A model generated the notes under the pieces. The model saw only the letters and a list, made by a program, of their open reading frames with translations. It ran no database searches and had not been told where the DNA came from. DNA of 64,000 nt from Candidatus Blastococcus massiliensis AP3 (GTDB lineage: Bacteria > Actinomycetota > Actinomycetes > Mycobacteriales > Geodermatophilaceae): positions 619,282-683,281 of the forward strand of contig NZ_HG931173.1 in the NCBI RefSeq assembly GCF_000582785.1, written 5' to 3'. The stretch's first letter is position 1. Each line of letters opens with the position of its first letter. Positions 45,503 to 55,626 of the stretch are shown one piece after another. A program made the position numbers and the translations under genes.

Positions 45503-47343
45503 TTCTTCGACGCGGTGGACTCGTTCGTGGAGAGCGCGGCGACGAACGCCTCCTGGGGGACCTCGACGCGGCCGACCATCTTCATCCGCTTCTTGCCCTC
45601 CTTCTGCTTCTCCAGCAGCTTCCGCTTGCGGGTGATGTCACCGCCGTAGCACTTGGCGAGGACGTCCTTCCGGATGGCGCGCACGGTCTCCCGGGCGATG
45701 ACCCGGGAGCCGACCGCGGCCTGGATGGGCACCTCGAACTGCTGGCGAGGGATGAGCTCGCGCAGCTTGCCGGCCATCGCCACGCCGTAGGCGTAGGCCT
45801 TGTCCTTGTGCACGATGGCGCTGAACGCGTCGACGGCCTCGCCCTGCAGCAGGATGTCCACCTTGACCAGGGCGGACTCCTGCTCGCCGGCCTCCTGGTA
45901 GTCCAGGCTGGCGTAGCCCCGCGTCTTGGACTTCAGCGCGTCGAAGAAGTCGAAGATGATCTCGCCGAGCGGCAGCGTGTAGCGGAGCTCGACCCGTGAC
46001 TCGCTCAGGTAGTCCATGCCGCCGAGCTGGCCGCGGCGGCTCTGGCAGAGCTCCATGATCGCGCCGGTGTAGTCGCTGGGCGCGATGATCGTGGCGTTGA
46101 CGATCGGCTCGAAGACCTTGTCGATCTTGCCCTCGGGCCAGTCGCTCGGGTTGGTCACGGTCAGCTCGGTGCCGTCCTCCATGACCACCCGGTAGACGAC
46201 GTTCGGCGCCGTGGAGATGAGGCTGATCCCGGCCTCGCGCTCGAGCCGCTCGCGGACGATCTCCAGGTGCAGCAGGCCGAGGAAGCCGACGCGGAAGCCG
46301 AAGCCCAGGGCCGCGGAGGTCTCCGGCTCGTAGGTCAGCGCGGCGTCGTTGAGCAGCAGCTTGTCCAGCGCCTCGCGCAGCAGCGGGTAGTCGCTGCCGT
46401 CGATCGGGTAGAGGCCGGAGTACACCATCGGCTTGGGGTCGCGGTAGCCGCCGATCGACTCCGCGGCCGGCTTGTGCTGGAGCGTGACGGTGTCACCGAC
46501 GCGGGACTGGCGGACGTCCTTCACGCCGGTGATGAAGTAGCCGACCTCGCCGAGGCCGAGGCTGTCCACCGGCTTGGGCTCGGGGGCGATGACGCCGATC
46601 TCCAGCAGCTCGTGCGTCGCGCCGGTGGACATCATCTTGATCTTGTCGCGCGATGCGATCCGGCCGTCGACCACGCGGACGTAGGTGATGACGCCGCGGT
46701 AGATGTCGTAGACCGAGTCGAAGATCATCGCCCGGGCCGGGGCGTCGGCCTCGCCGGTCGGCGCCGGGATCTCCTCGACGATCCGGTCCAGGAGCTCGGG
46801 CACGCCGACGCCGGTCTTGCCGCTGACGCGCAGCACGTCGTCGGGCTCGCAGCCGATGATGTGCGCGATCTCCTCGGCGTACCGCTCGGGCTGGGCGGCC
46901 GGCAGGTCGATCTTGTTGAGCACCGGGATGATCGTGAGGTCGTTCTCCAGCGCCAGGTACAGGTTGGCCAGCGTCTGGGCCTCGATGCCCTGGGCCGCGT
47001 CGACCAGCAGGACGGCGCCCTCGCAGGCGGCCAGCGAGCGGGACACCTCGTAGGTGAAGTCCACGTGGCCCGGGGTGTCGATCATGTCGAGCACGTACTC
47101 GGTGTCGGTGTGCGCGCCGGAGCGCGGCGTCCACGGCAGCCGCACGTTCTGCGCCTTGATGGTGATCCCGCGCTCGCGCTCGATGTCCATCCGGTCGAGG
47201 TACTGGGCGCGCATGTGCCGCCCCTCCACGAGCCCGGTGATCTCGAGCATCCGGTCGGCCAGCGTCGACTTGCCATGGTCGATGTGGGCGATGATGCAGA
47301 AGTTCCGGATGAGGGCCGGATCGGTGGCAGCAGGAGTCGTCAC
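45499..47343 (-). CDS. lepA: Elongation factor 4 (LepA)
   Basis: Translational GTPase involved in ribosome biogenesis and back-translocation. It has about 614 residues from GTG 47343, which gives the usual start [26 protein letters not shown]; an upstream in-frame GTG at 47388 would add 15 atypical residues. G1 [11 protein letters not shown]3 DTPGHVDF, G4 [11 protein letters not shown]-like domains follow and the unique C-terminal domain ends with [28 protein letters not shown]. It is divergent from rpsT, as in most actinobacteria. Confidence 0.97.
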   Translation of the reverse strand: MTTPAATDPALIRNFCIIAHIDHGKSTLADRMLEITGLVEGRHMRAQYLDRMDIERERGITIKAQNVRLPWTPRSGAHTDTEYVLDMIDTPGHVDFTYEVSRSLAACEGAVLLVDAAQGIEAQTLANLYLALENDLTIIPVLNKIDLPAAQPERYAEEIAHIIGCEPDDVLRVSGKTGVGVPELLDRIVEEIPAPTGEADAPARAMIFDSVYDIYRGVITYVRVVDGRIASRDKIKMMSTGATHELLEIGVIAPEPKPVDSLGLGEVGYFITGVKDVRQSRVGDTVTLQHKPAAESIGGYRDPKPMVYSGLYPIDGSDYPLLREALDKLLLNDAALTYEPETSAALGFGFRVGFLGLLHLEIVRERLEREAGISLISTAPNVVYRVVMEDGTELTVTNPSDWPEGKIDKVFEPIVNATIIAPSDYTGAIMELCQSRRGQLGGMDYLSESRVELRYTLPLGEIIFDFFDALKSKTRGYASLDYQEAGEQESALVKVDILLQGEAVDAFSAIVHKDKAYAYGVAMAGKLRELIPRQQFEVPIQAAVGSRVIARETVRAIRKDVLAKCYGGDITRKRKLLEKQKEGKKRMKMVGRVEVPQEAFVAALSTNESTASKK

Positions 47344-47486
47344 AGTGCCGCCATCGTCCCACGCCGGGTGGGCGGGTACAGCGATCACCCGGAGACGCGT
47401 GCGTCCGCCACGGTTCGGACGTGTCCCTCGCCGGCGGCCCGCACCGCCCTACGGCCGCCTTCCCTGGCTCTGCCCACCGCCGCCGG

Positions 47487-47515
47487 TTGGGCGGCAGGTG
47501 CCCGGCTGGTATCTT
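47487..47515 (+). promoter_or_regulatory. Probable rpsT promoter
   Basis: TTGGGC (47487-47492), a 17-base spacer and TATCTT (47510-47515) look like a sigma-A type promoter. Transcription from it would give a leader of about 85 bases before the rpsT start at 47607. The rest of the lepA-rpsT gap shows nothing else clear. Confidence 0.5.
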
Positions 47516-47606
47516 GTGAGGCCGGTCCGTGTGCGCGATCTTCTCTCGCCGCTGCGCGCGGACGCACTGTCAGCAGACACCCCCTTAGACACCTCGAGGC
47601 TCACGC

Positions 47607-47867
47607 GTGGCGAACATCAAGTCCCAGATGAAGCGGATCAAGACCAACGAGAAGGCGCGTCAGCGCAACGTCGCGGTCAAGTCCGCCCTCAAGACGGCCG
47701 TCCGGCGCGTCCGCACGGCCGCTGAGTCCGGTGACTCCGCCGCCGCGGCCACCGCTCTGGCGACCGCCAACAAGGCGCTGGACAAGGCCGCCAGCAAGGG
47801 CGTCATCCACAAGAACCAGGCCGCCAACCGCAAGTCGGGTCTGGCGAAGCTCACCTCCGGCCTCTGA
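47607..47867 (+). CDS. rpsT: 30S ribosomal protein S20
   Basis: Primary 16S rRNA-binding protein of the small subunit, 86 residues, basic and helical. [21 protein letters not shown] and the ending [22 protein letters not shown] are typical. It starts at GTG with GAGG upstream, and a strong terminator follows 30 bp after the stop. It lies between lepA and holA as in mycobacteria. Confidence 0.97.
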   Translation: MANIKSQMKRIKTNEKARQRNVAVKSALKTAVRRVRTAAESGDSAAAATALATANKALDKAASKGVIHKNQAANRKSGLAKLTSGL

Positions 47868-47896
47868 GCCGCCGGTCCGCGTCGTCGTGACGCGGT

Positions 47897-47936
47897 GCGA
47901 ACGAGCCCCCTCCCTTCCGGGACGGGGCTCGTTCGC
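47897..47936. terminator. Strong terminator between rpsT and holA
   Basis: A perfect 13-bp stem: GCGAACGAGCCCC (47897-47909) pairs with GGGGCTCGTTCGC (47924-47936), with a 14-base loop. It lies between the two convergent genes and can serve both. Confidence 0.9.
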
Positions 47937-47971
47937 GTTCGGAGCCGGCGGACCGGCGTGGCGGACCGCCG

Positions 47972-48970
47972 TCAGCGGCCGGCGGCGACCCGGCCGCGGC
48001 CGGTCGCGGCGCGGATGGCGACCATCCGGCGTACCGCACGCTCGAGGGCGTAGTCGGGGTCGGCGGCGGCGCCCTTCACCTCGGCGTTGAGCTCGGCGGT
48101 CACCGCCACCGCCTGCTGCAGTCCGTCGATGCTCCACGCCCGGGCGTGCTTCAGGCCGCTCTCGGCCTTCCGCTTGGGCCACTTGAAGGTGCGCATCAGC
48201 TCGCCGTAGGACGAGACGTCGACCGACTTCGCGCGTGCCGCGGTGCGGACGCCTTCGGCCAGCGCGTCGGCGATGAGCACCTGTGGCACACCACCGTCCA
48301 GCGCCCACCGGAGCACCTCCACCGCCCCGGCGGCATCGCCCGTCATGACCTTCTCGGCCACCGCGAACCCGTTGGCCTCCGCCTGGCCCCGGTAGAAGCG
48401 GGCGACGGCGTCCGCGTCGATGGAGCCGCCGAAGTCCGACAGCAGCTGGCTGACCGCCGCGGAGAGGTTGCGGAGGTCGTTGCCCACGGCCTCGACCAGG
48501 GCCATCACGGCGTCGGCGGTGATCCGGCCGCCGAAGGCGCGGACCTCGTTGCGGACGAAACCGCCGAGCTCGTTCGGCCAGACCTTGGGGCAGTCGTCCA
48601 CAGCCGCACCCGCGGCCTTGAACGCCTTGAGCAGCGCCTCGTTCCGCTTGCCGCCGCCGTGGACGATCACGAGCGTGATCTCCGGATCGGGATCCTTGGC
48701 GTAACCGGTGAGCGCATCGGCCAGCGCACCGGCCGACTCGTGCACCCCCGTGACGACGACGAGGCGGTGCCCCCCGAACAGCGACGGGGCCAGCACGTCC
48801 GCCAGCTGGCCGACGGCGAGACCCTGCGCGGCCAGCTCGTGCAGCTCGGCGTCGGGGTGGCGCTCGAGGACCGCCGCACGGACTCGGGCCACCGCGCGCG
48901 ACCGGAGCAGCTCCTCCTCCCCCGACACCACGCGGAGCCGCGAGGTGGGCGGCACGGGAGCGGCTGGCAC
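47972..48970 (-). CDS. holA: DNA polymerase III subunit delta
   Basis: Clamp-loader subunit that opens the sliding clamp, 332 residues from GTG. N-terminal LRVVSGEEELLRSRAVARVRAAVLERHPDAELHEL, then HRLVVVTGVHESAGAL and DPEITLVIVHGGGKRNEALLKAFKAAG; the C-terminal domain includes WSIDGLQQAVAVTAELNAEVKGAAADPDYALERAV. It follows comEC, as in other actinobacteria. The comEC frame has no stop before it, see that entry. Confidence 0.94.
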   Translation of the reverse strand: MPAAPVPPTSRLRVVSGEEELLRSRAVARVRAAVLERHPDAELHELAAQGLAVGQLADVLAPSLFGGHRLVVVTGVHESAGALADALTGYAKDPDPEITLVIVHGGGKRNEALLKAFKAAGAAVDDCPKVWPNELGGFVRNEVRAFGGRITADAVMALVEAVGNDLRNLSAAVSQLLSDFGGSIDADAVARFYRGQAEANGFAVAEKVMTGDAAGAVEVLRWALDGGVPQVLIADALAEGVRTAARAKSVDVSSYGELMRTFKWPKRKAESGLKHARAWSIDGLQQAVAVTAELNAEVKGAAADPDYALERAVRRMVAIRAATGRGRVAAGR

Positions 48971-48982
48971 GACTGCATCGTG

Positions 48983-51368
48983 TCACGCGGGACCGACAGG
49001 ACCGACCGCGCGCGCCCTGCCGGACCTTCCGAGCTGCCACGCCCCAGTCCTCCCCGTCGCCGACGACCGCCACGTCACCTTCCCGATCGGTCCGGTGCAC
49101 GGCGGTGCCCGCCCGGGTCAGCGTCTCCACCAGCGTCCGCGCGGGATGCCCGTAGGAGTTGTCGGCTCCGACGGAGATCAGCGCGACCCGCGCCCCGACC
49201 GCGGTGAGGAAGCCGGCGTCGGCGTCCGCGCTGCCGTGGTGCGGCACCTTCAGGACGTCGGCCCGGAGGTCGGTCCCCGCCGTCCGCAGCCGTGCTTCGG
49301 CGGTCGCTCCGAGGTCGCCGGTGAGCAGTACGCGGACCCCGCGGACGGTGGCCCGGACCACCAGCGAGAGGTCGTTGGACCCGGCCGCCCCCGTCACCCG
49401 ACGAGGGTCGGGGGCCAGCACCTCCAGGGCCACCTCCCCGACGTCCCGCCGCTCCCCCGGCAGCAACCGGATCCGGTCCGCGCCGGCAGCGCGCACCAGG
49501 GCGTCGACCGCGGGCAGCCGGTCCTCGTCCGGCGGCAGCGTCCCGGTGGCCACCACCCCGACCTCCCGACCACCGAACGCGCCGGCCAGGCCGCCCACGT
49601 GATCGGCGTCGAGGTGCGACAGGAGGACCAGCGGCAGTCGCTCGACGCCCACGTCGTCGAGACAGCGGTCGACGGCGGGGGCGTCCGGTCCGGCGTCCAC
49701 CAGGACCGCCGAGCCGGGGCCGGTGGGCAGCACGAGCGCGTCGCCCTGGCCCACGTCGCAGGCGACGATCACGGTGTCCGGGGGCGGCCAGCCGCGAACG
49801 GTCTGGCGCACCGGCCAACCGACCAGCACCAGTCCCACGAGGGCCGCCAGTGCCAGTGGCCGGAGCCGTGGGAACCACCACAGCGCCCAGCCGCATCCGG
49901 CCAGGACCGTCGCGAGCAGCACCGCGCCCCGCACCCCGGCGGGCCAGCCGACCGCGGCATCGGGAACCTGCGCCGCGCGCTCGGCCACGAGCACCAGCCA
50001 CCGCGTCGGCCAGCCGGCGCACCACACGAGCACCTCCCCCGCCGCAGGGACCGCTGCTCCCAGGACCGTGGCCAGGAGACCGAGCACGGTCGCCGGCGCG
50101 ACGGCGGGAGCGGCTAGCAGGTTGGCCGGCAGCGACACCAGGCTGACCGTGCCCGACAGCGCCGCGATGAGCGGCGCGGTCGCCAGCCCGGCGGCCGCGC
50201 TGACCGTCAGCGCGTCGGCCACGAGGGCAGGCCAGCCGCGATCCCGCAGCCGCCGGGACCACGGCGGCGCGAGCAGCACGATGGCCGCCGTGGCGACCAC
50301 CGACAGGGCGAAACCGGGCTCCCGGGCCAGGCCCGGGTCCAGCAGGAGGAGGACGCACACCGCCGCGCCCAGCGCCGGCACGGCGACCCGCGGCCGTCCG
50401 GAGGCCAGGGCGAGCAGCGTGACCGCCCCCATGGCGGCGGCGCGCAGGACGCTGGGCTCCGGGCCGGCGAGCACGACGAAGCCGGCGAGCGCGGTTGCCC
50501 CGATGACGGCCAGGACCCGTCGGTCGACCGCGCGACGGCGCAGGGGGCGGACCACGGCGGCGATCACGATGGCGACGTTCGCCCCGGAGACGGCGGTCAG
50601 GTGGGCCAGCCCCGCGCGCCGGAAGTCCTCGTCCAGCACCGGGTCCATGCCACGGGTGTCGCCGACGACCAACCCCGGCAGGAGGCCGGCCGGACGCGGG
50701 TCGAGCGCGCGCGTCGCAGCGCCGGCCAACCCGTCCCGCAGCCGCCCGGCGAGCCGGTGCCACGGCTCCGCTTCCCCGATGTCGGCCGGAGGTCCGCGGA
50801 CCGACAGCACGGCCACGACGTCGTCCCCCCGGTCGGCCGGCGCGAGGACGGCACGCGCCCGGACGGTCTGGCCGGGCAGGAGCCGGCGCCAGCCCTCCTC
50901 CGGTGCGAAGAGGAGCACAGGGGCGTCGAGGCGCTGGACCGACGCCCCGTCGTGCAGCGCCGTCACGGTGGCATCGGCGACGATCCGCGGCCGGCCGCTG
51001 CCGGTCAGCAGGTGCGTCTCGCCGTCCAGGTCGAGCTCCACCGTGACGCTCTCCCGCCTCTCGGCCAGGGTGGTCAAGGGGGATGCGTCCCGGGCAGCTT
51101 CGCGGACGGCGGACGTGCCGCACGTGACCGCGGCACCGGCGAGGAGCGCCAGCAGCACCGTCCAGCCGGCCGCGTCCCGCCGCCGCACCCGCCGGACCGC
51201 CGAGGCCGCCGCGAGTGAGGACACGGCCAGGGCGGCCAGCACGGGCGGTGCCACGAACGGCGCAGCCAGGCTGACCGTCCACACAGCTGCTGCGAGCGGG
51301 ACCAGACGGAGGTCGATCCACTGCCAGGGGGCGTCCGCATCGGGCTCCGTCCGGGCAGCCGCGGTCAC
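48983..51368 (-). CDS. comEC: ComEC/Rec2-type DNA uptake channel (3' end uncertain)
   Basis: Membrane channel for DNA uptake or related internalisation. From GTG 51368 (GTGA overlap with comEA) it shows an N-terminal soluble OB-like domain, the Competence domain with HLTAVSGANVAIVIAAVV and many hydrophobic helices, and a C-terminal metallo-beta-lactamase domain with LLSHLDADHVGGLAG, LLTGDLG and KVPHHGSADADAG. Family homology seems to end near 49050. The frame then has no stop until 47601, running through all of holA. A TGA at 48983-48985, in the +1 frame and 12 bp before holA, looks like the expected end, so a one-base indel or sequence error is likely. The end given here assumes that. Confidence 0.8.
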
Positions 51369-52249
51369 ACGGTCACCAGTCCCGCGAGCTCCGCGGCGAT
51401 GGTGGGGCCGATGCCCGGGACGTCCTCCAGCTGGTCGACGCTGCGGAACGGCCCCTGCCCGCGACGGTGGTCGACGATGCGCTGGGCAAGCACGGGGCCG
51501 ATCCCGGGGAGCCCGTCGAGGTCGGCGGCCGTTGCGGTGTTGAGGTTCACCGGCGAACCCGCCGCAGCCCCTCCGCCGGGGACCGGCCCCTCGGCACCCG
51601 GCGCTGCACCGGATCCGGGGACCCCGACGGCGATCTGCTGGCCGTCGGTGACGACGGCCGCGAGGTTGACCGTCGCCGGGTCGGTACCCGGGAGGAACCC
51701 GCCGGCTGCCTCCACCGCATCGGCCACCCGCGACCCCGGAGGGACCGTCACCAGACCTGGGCGGGCGACCAGACCCACCACCGCGACGACCACCGGACCG
51801 GACGTCTCCGCCGCCTCCCCCATCAGCGGTTCGACGGGTCCAGCCGACACCTCGGCGGTCTGCGACGGGAGCGGAGCTGGCTCGACCGTCGGTCGGTCCA
51901 GCCAGGTCCAGGCCACGACGACCAGCGCGGCCACCGACCCGGCGATCCAGAGCGAGCGCACCCCTTGGTCGCCCGGGTCCCAGCGCACGGTGCGCCCCGG
52001 CCTGCGGTGCCGTCCCACGCCGACCGGCCGGGCGACGTCCGGATCGGCTGCGTGCCCGCGACGTGGCGTCTCCGGTGCCCGGGAGGCGGGCTCGTCGTCG
52101 GGCTCCTCGGGCTCCTCGCGCTCCTCGCGCTCCTCGCGGTCCTCCGGCTCTTCGGGCACCCAGCCGCCGCGGCGCCCGTCGTCGAGCAGCGCCCGCAGCC
52201 TCGCCCGGATGACGTCGGCGTCGTCGGAACGGCGGGAGATGTGGCGCAC
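51365..52249 (-). CDS. comEA: ComEA-type helix-hairpin-helix DNA-binding protein
   Basis: DNA receptor of the competence system, 294 residues. A long disordered N-terminal part rich in Glu, Arg and Pro (including a run of repeated Arg/Glu residues) precedes one transmembrane helix (LWIAGSVAALVVVAWTWL). An SLBB domain follows (VVVAVVGLVARPGLVTVPPGSRVADAVEAAGGFLPGTD). The C-terminal helix-hairpin-helix pair is VNLNTATAADLDGLPGIGPVLAQRIVDHR and LEDVPGIGPTIAAELAGL. Translational overlap with comEC. Whether the organism is naturally competent is not shown. Confidence 0.9.
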   Translation of the reverse strand: MRHISRRSDDADVIRARLRALLDDGRRGGWVPEEPEDREEREEREEPEEPDDEPASRAPETPRRGHAADPDVARPVGVGRHRRPGRTVRWDPGDQGVRSLWIAGSVAALVVVAWTWLDRPTVEPAPLPSQTAEVSAGPVEPLMGEAAETSGPVVVAVVGLVARPGLVTVPPGSRVADAVEAAGGFLPGTDPATVNLAAVVTDGQQIAVGVPGSGAAPGAEGPVPGGGAAAGSPVNLNTATAADLDGLPGIGPVLAQRIVDHRRGQGPFRSVDQLEDVPGIGPTIAAELAGLVTV

Positions 52250-52411
52250 CCGAGGAACGCTAGGGAGCTCCGCGCGCCTCGCGGCGGGCGTCGGCGTCGA
52301 CTGTGGACGACGGCCGCCCCTGTGGACACCGGAACGGTGTCATCGCCGCGCTGCGGTCATGGTGTCGCCATGCTCATCCACGCAGCGCGGGCGCCCTCAC
52401 CCCGCCGCCGG

Positions 52412-53308
52412 TCACCCCTGGGCGGCTGGTTCCTGTCCGTCCTCGGGTTCCGTCGGGTGGTCGGGTGCCGGGGCCACGACCACACCGACCGCGCCCGGGC
52501 CCACGTGCGCCCCGATGGCGGCACCCAGCTCGCTGACGTGCAGTTCGTGGAGCGTGGGCACCAGCTCCCGCAGCTCGTCCGCCAGCCGCTCGGCCTTCTC
52601 AGGCGCGGCGAGGTGATGAACGGCGAGGGACACCGGGGCGCCGTCGGTCTCCTCGACCACCCGTTGCACGAGGCGGTTCACCGCCCGCGCCGAGGTGCGC
52701 ACCTTCTCCAGGACGACGACCCGCCCGTCCAGCACGTGCAGCACCGGCTTCACGGCCAGCGCCGAACCGAGCAGGGCGGCCGCGGAGCCGATCCGGCCAC
52801 CCCGCCGCAGGTGGTCGAGGGTGTCGACGACGAAGAACGTCCGGGTAGCCGCGGCCGTCCGGCGGGCGGACTCCGCGACGTCGGCGGCATCCGCGCCCGC
52901 CGCGGCCGACCGGGCCGCCGCCAGCACGGCGAAACCGTTGCCCATCGCCGCCGATCGGGAGTCGACCACCGTCACGAGCTGTTCGCCCACGTGCGTGGCA
53001 GCCACGCGCGCGGCGTCCCACGTCCCGGACAGCTCCGCGGAGAGGTGGACGGACACCAGGTGGTCCGCGCCCGCGTCCAGGAGCCGACGATAGGTCTCCG
53101 CGAAGTCGTCCGGGGTGGGCATCGACGTCGAGACCCGCCCACCCCGGCTCGACAGCACCCTGGCCACGTCGTCGGGACCGACGGACTCCCCTTCGCGTCC
53201 CGAGTCACTGCCCAGCATCACGTACAGCGGGACGACGCTGATGTCGTAGCGCTCGAGGAGCTCCGGCGGCAGGTAGGCCGTCGAATCGGTCACGACGGCA
53301 ACGGGCAC
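52412..53308 (-). CDS. DegV family fatty acid-binding protein
   Basis: A 298-residue DegV protein. N-terminal VAVVTDSTAYLPPELLERYDISVVPLYVMLG, then STSMPTPDDFAETYRRLLDAGADHLVSVHLSAELSGTWDAARVA. These bind a fatty acid; in some bacteria (FakB) they present it to a kinase. No FakA kinase gene is nearby, so only lipid binding is inferred. It lies in the usual actinobacterial place between comEA and the phosphatase gene. Confidence 0.93.
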   Translation of the reverse strand: MPVAVVTDSTAYLPPELLERYDISVVPLYVMLGSDSGREGESVGPDDVARVLSSRGGRVSTSMPTPDDFAETYRRLLDAGADHLVSVHLSAELSGTWDAARVAATHVGEQLVTVVDSRSAAMGNGFAVLAAARSAAAGADAADVAESARRTAAATRTFFVVDTLDHLRRGGRIGSAAALLGSALAVKPVLHVLDGRVVVLEKVRTSARAVNRLVQRVVEETDGAPVSLAVHHLAAPEKAERLADELRELVPTLHELHVSELGAAIGAHVGPGAVGVVVAPAPDHPTEPEDGQEPAAQG

Positions 53309-53388
53309 CCGGCGAGGCTAACCGGCCGCTCCGGCCACGCGTCGGCCGCAGGTGCGGCAGCGGTCGGTCCGCGGGGGGTGGAACACGG

Positions 53389-54123
53389 TCAGGCGACGGC
53401 GTCGGCGTCGCCGATCGGGCCGGAGCCGCCCTCCTCCGGGCTCGCGCCCGACCGCACGACGGCGCCGTCCCCGGGCGCCGTGGCGACCCGGGTGGCCGAC
53501 ACGTTGTGCTTCATCAACCGCCAGCTGCCGGACTGCTCCACCAACTCGCTCCAGGCGCAGTTGGCCAGCGGCCCGAACACCCGGCGCTGCTCGCGCCCGA
53601 GACCCAGCAGCCGCTCGATCAGCCGGCCACTGGTACCACCGTGCGTGACGACGACCGCCACCGGTGCGGGCGGCAGATCGGCCAGGGCCGCGAGCGCCCG
53701 CTCGGCGACCTCCTCGGGGTCCTCGCCGCCGCGGCCGCGCACGGGTCGGCCGGCGAGCCAGTCGGCGTACTGGTCGGGGTGCCGTTCGGCGACCTCGGCG
53801 CGGGTGAGGCCTTCCCAGCTGCCCATGCCGTGCTCCCGCAGCCGGGGGTCGAGCCGGACCTCCACACCCAGGAGCCCGCCCAGCGCCGCGGCGGTGTCGG
53901 CGGCGCGGGAGAGATCGCTGGAGACCACCGCCGTGTCCGCACCGAGCTTCGCGGAGGCGACCAGGTGCGGCGCGGCGTCGACGGCCTGGCGCCGGCCGAC
54001 GTCGTCCAGCGGCGGGTCGAGCCGTCCCTGGAAGCGGCCGCTGGCGTTCCACTCCGTGCGGCCGTGCCGCCAGAGCAGCAGCCGGCCGACCGGCAGGGAG
54101 GGCAGCCCCTGGGGGTGGCTCAC
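53389..54123 (-). CDS. Histidine phosphatase family protein
   Basis: Phosphoglycerate mutase-like phosphatase, 244 residues from GTG overlapping the rsfS stop (GTGA). The phosphohistidine motif RHGRTEWNASGRFQG is near the N-terminus, SSDLSRAADTAAAL and LREHGMGSWEGLTRAEV follow, and the second catalytic His is in VVVTHGGTSGRLI. The corresponding mycobacterial gene next to rsfS encodes a glucosyl-3-phosphoglycerate phosphatase-like protein; the substrate here is open. Confidence 0.9.
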   Translation of the reverse strand: MSHPQGLPSLPVGRLLLWRHGRTEWNASGRFQGRLDPPLDDVGRRQAVDAAPHLVASAKLGADTAVVSSDLSRAADTAAALGGLLGVEVRLDPRLREHGMGSWEGLTRAEVAERHPDQYADWLAGRPVRGRGGEDPEEVAERALAALADLPPAPVAVVVTHGGTSGRLIERLLGLGREQRRVFGPLANCAWSELVEQSGSWRLMKHNVSATRVATAPGDGAVVRSGASPEEGGSGPIGDADAVA

Positions 54124-54548
54124 CGGTCGGAGTCGTCCTCGGCGGGCGACGCGTCGTCCGCCGCGGTCTCGGATGCCTGCGCCGGGCGGTCGCGATCGAC
54201 GAAGGGGATGGTCGGGCAGTCCTTCCAGAGCCGCTCGAGGGCGTAGTAGGCGCGCTCCTCCGCGTGCTGGACGTGCACCACCACGTCGACGAAGTCCAGC
54301 AGCACCCAGCGGGACTCGGCCACGCCTTCGCGGCGCACCGGCTTGATGCTGTGCTCGCGCAGTCGCTCCTCGACCGCGTCCACGATGGCCTGCACCTGAC
54401 GCTCGTTGGGCGCCGACGCCAGGACGAAGGCGTCGGTGATCGCGAGGCGGTCGCTGACGTCGACGATCGAGACGTCGGTGGCGAGCTTGTCGGCAGCCGC
54501 CTGAGCTGCGAGCAGCGCGGTTTCCCGCGCCTCGGCCGAGGCGGTCAT
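54120..54548 (-). CDS. rsfS: Ribosomal silencing factor RsfS
   Basis: Binds L14 of the large subunit and blocks subunit joining under starvation. About 142 residues from ATG 54548 (ATGA overlap with nadD). The core [38 protein letters not shown] and [32 protein letters not shown] is complete. The C-terminus is a short acidic tail. Confidence 0.94.
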   Translation of the reverse strand: MTASAEARETALLAAQAAADKLATDVSIVDVSDRLAITDAFVLASAPNERQVQAIVDAVEERLREHSIKPVRREGVAESRWVLLDFVDVVVHVQHAEERAYYALERLWKDCPTIPFVDRDRPAQASETAADDASPAEDDSDR

Positions 54549-55294
54549 CTGGGTACCTCCGAGAAGTCGGTTCGTGAGTCGGGGTCGGGTGCGGGACCGG
54601 AGGGCGCCGGTGGGCGGTCGTAGGTGGGCCGGTCGCCTCGCGGGGCGCCGTCGGGGGAACCGTCGTCCTCCCCGCCGCTGACCGCCGCCGGTGCACGGCG
54701 GCGCAGGCCCTCCCGGTAGAGGCCCCGCTTCTCGATGTACTGCACCACGCCGTCGGGCACGAGGTACCAGACCGGCATGCCCCGGGCCACGCGGCCGCGG
54801 CAGTCGCTGGAGCTGATCGCCAGCGCCGGGATCTCGACCAGGCTGACCCGGCCGGCGGGAAGGTCGGAGTCGGCCAGCGTGTAGCCCGGGCGGGTCACCC
54901 CGATGAAGTGGGCGAGTTCGAAGCACCGGTCGCCGTCGCGCCAGGTCATGATCTGCGCCAGCGCATCGGCGCCGGTGATGAAGAAGAGCTCCGCGTCCGG
55001 CCGCTGCGCGCGCAGGTCCACGAGGGTGTCGATCGTGTACGTCGGTCCGCCGCGGTCGATGTCGACCCGGCTGACGGAGAACCGTGGGTTGGAGGCGGTC
55101 GCGATGACCGTCATGAGGTACCGGTCCTCGGCAGGGCTGACCTGGCGGTCGCTCTTCTGCCACGGCTCCCCGGTGGGCACGAAGACGACCTCGTCCAGCC
55201 CGAAGAGCCCTGCGACCTCGCTCGCGGCCACGAGGTGCCCGTGGTGGATGGGATCGAACGTCCCGCCCATCACACCGATCCGCCCACCTGTCAC
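54545..55294 (-). CDS. nadD: Nicotinate-nucleotide adenylyltransferase
   Basis: Makes nicotinate adenine dinucleotide in NAD synthesis. 249 residues from [21 protein letters not shown] is the nucleotidyltransferase HxGH-type motif, [18 protein letters not shown] follows, and the C-terminal substrate motif is [34 protein letters not shown]. The last 50 residues are an acidic, Pro-rich extension beyond the normal family end. Confidence 0.95.
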   Translation of the reverse strand: MTGGRIGVMGGTFDPIHHGHLVAASEVAGLFGLDEVVFVPTGEPWQKSDRQVSPAEDRYLMTVIATASNPRFSVSRVDIDRGGPTYTIDTLVDLRAQRPDAELFFITGADALAQIMTWRDGDRCFELAHFIGVTRPGYTLADSDLPAGRVSLVEIPALAISSSDCRGRVARGMPVWYLVPDGVVQYIEKRGLYREGLRRRAPAAVSGGEDDGSPDGAPRGDRPTYDRPPAPSGPAPDPDSRTDFSEVPR

Positions 55295-55626
55295 CGGTCG
55301 AGCGTATCCGTGCCGACCGGAGCCGGTCCTGACCGGACCGGCCCCGGCACGACGGAGCCGCCGCGCTCCCGGATGCCGGGGGCGCCACGGTCCGCGGCGA
55401 CCGGCTCCCCCGTGCAGCCGGTCGCAGGCGTTGCCGCCCTCTCGCGGTGGACGGTGTCGCTGCCACGCACCGACACCGCGCTGCCCAACGGCTCGACCGC
55501 CCCGGTGGTTACGCGCTGGTTCCGATTCACCGGTGTGGGCGTCGGCACAGGCCCTCGCCGGGCCTGCCGGCCACGGTCAGGTCGGCCAGTCGACGAGCCG
55601 ACGGGCCCCTGCCAGGAGGTGTTTTC
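55295..55626. other. Gap of 332 bp between nadD and the VWA gene, with one doubtful small ORF
   Basis: No recognisable gene. One minus-strand reading frame (55291-55548, 85 codons from GTG with GAGGG upstream) ends with a GTGA overlap on nadD, which is how real neighbours overlap here. Its product is low in hydrophobic residues, rich in Pro, Gly, Thr and Arg, and matches no family I know. The region probably also holds the promoter of the nadD unit. No repeats or RNA structure stand out. Confidence 0.4.

Noticed and set aside
52080-52160. Repeated CTCCTCGCG units in comEA, resembling a microsatellite
   Set aside because: Explained by the Glu/Arg-rich disordered segment of the protein.
52300-52345. 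Two TGTGGAC motifs about 20 bp apart upstream of comEA, resembling DnaA boxes
   Set aside because: Only partial matches, high GC around them and no origin genes; likely chance.
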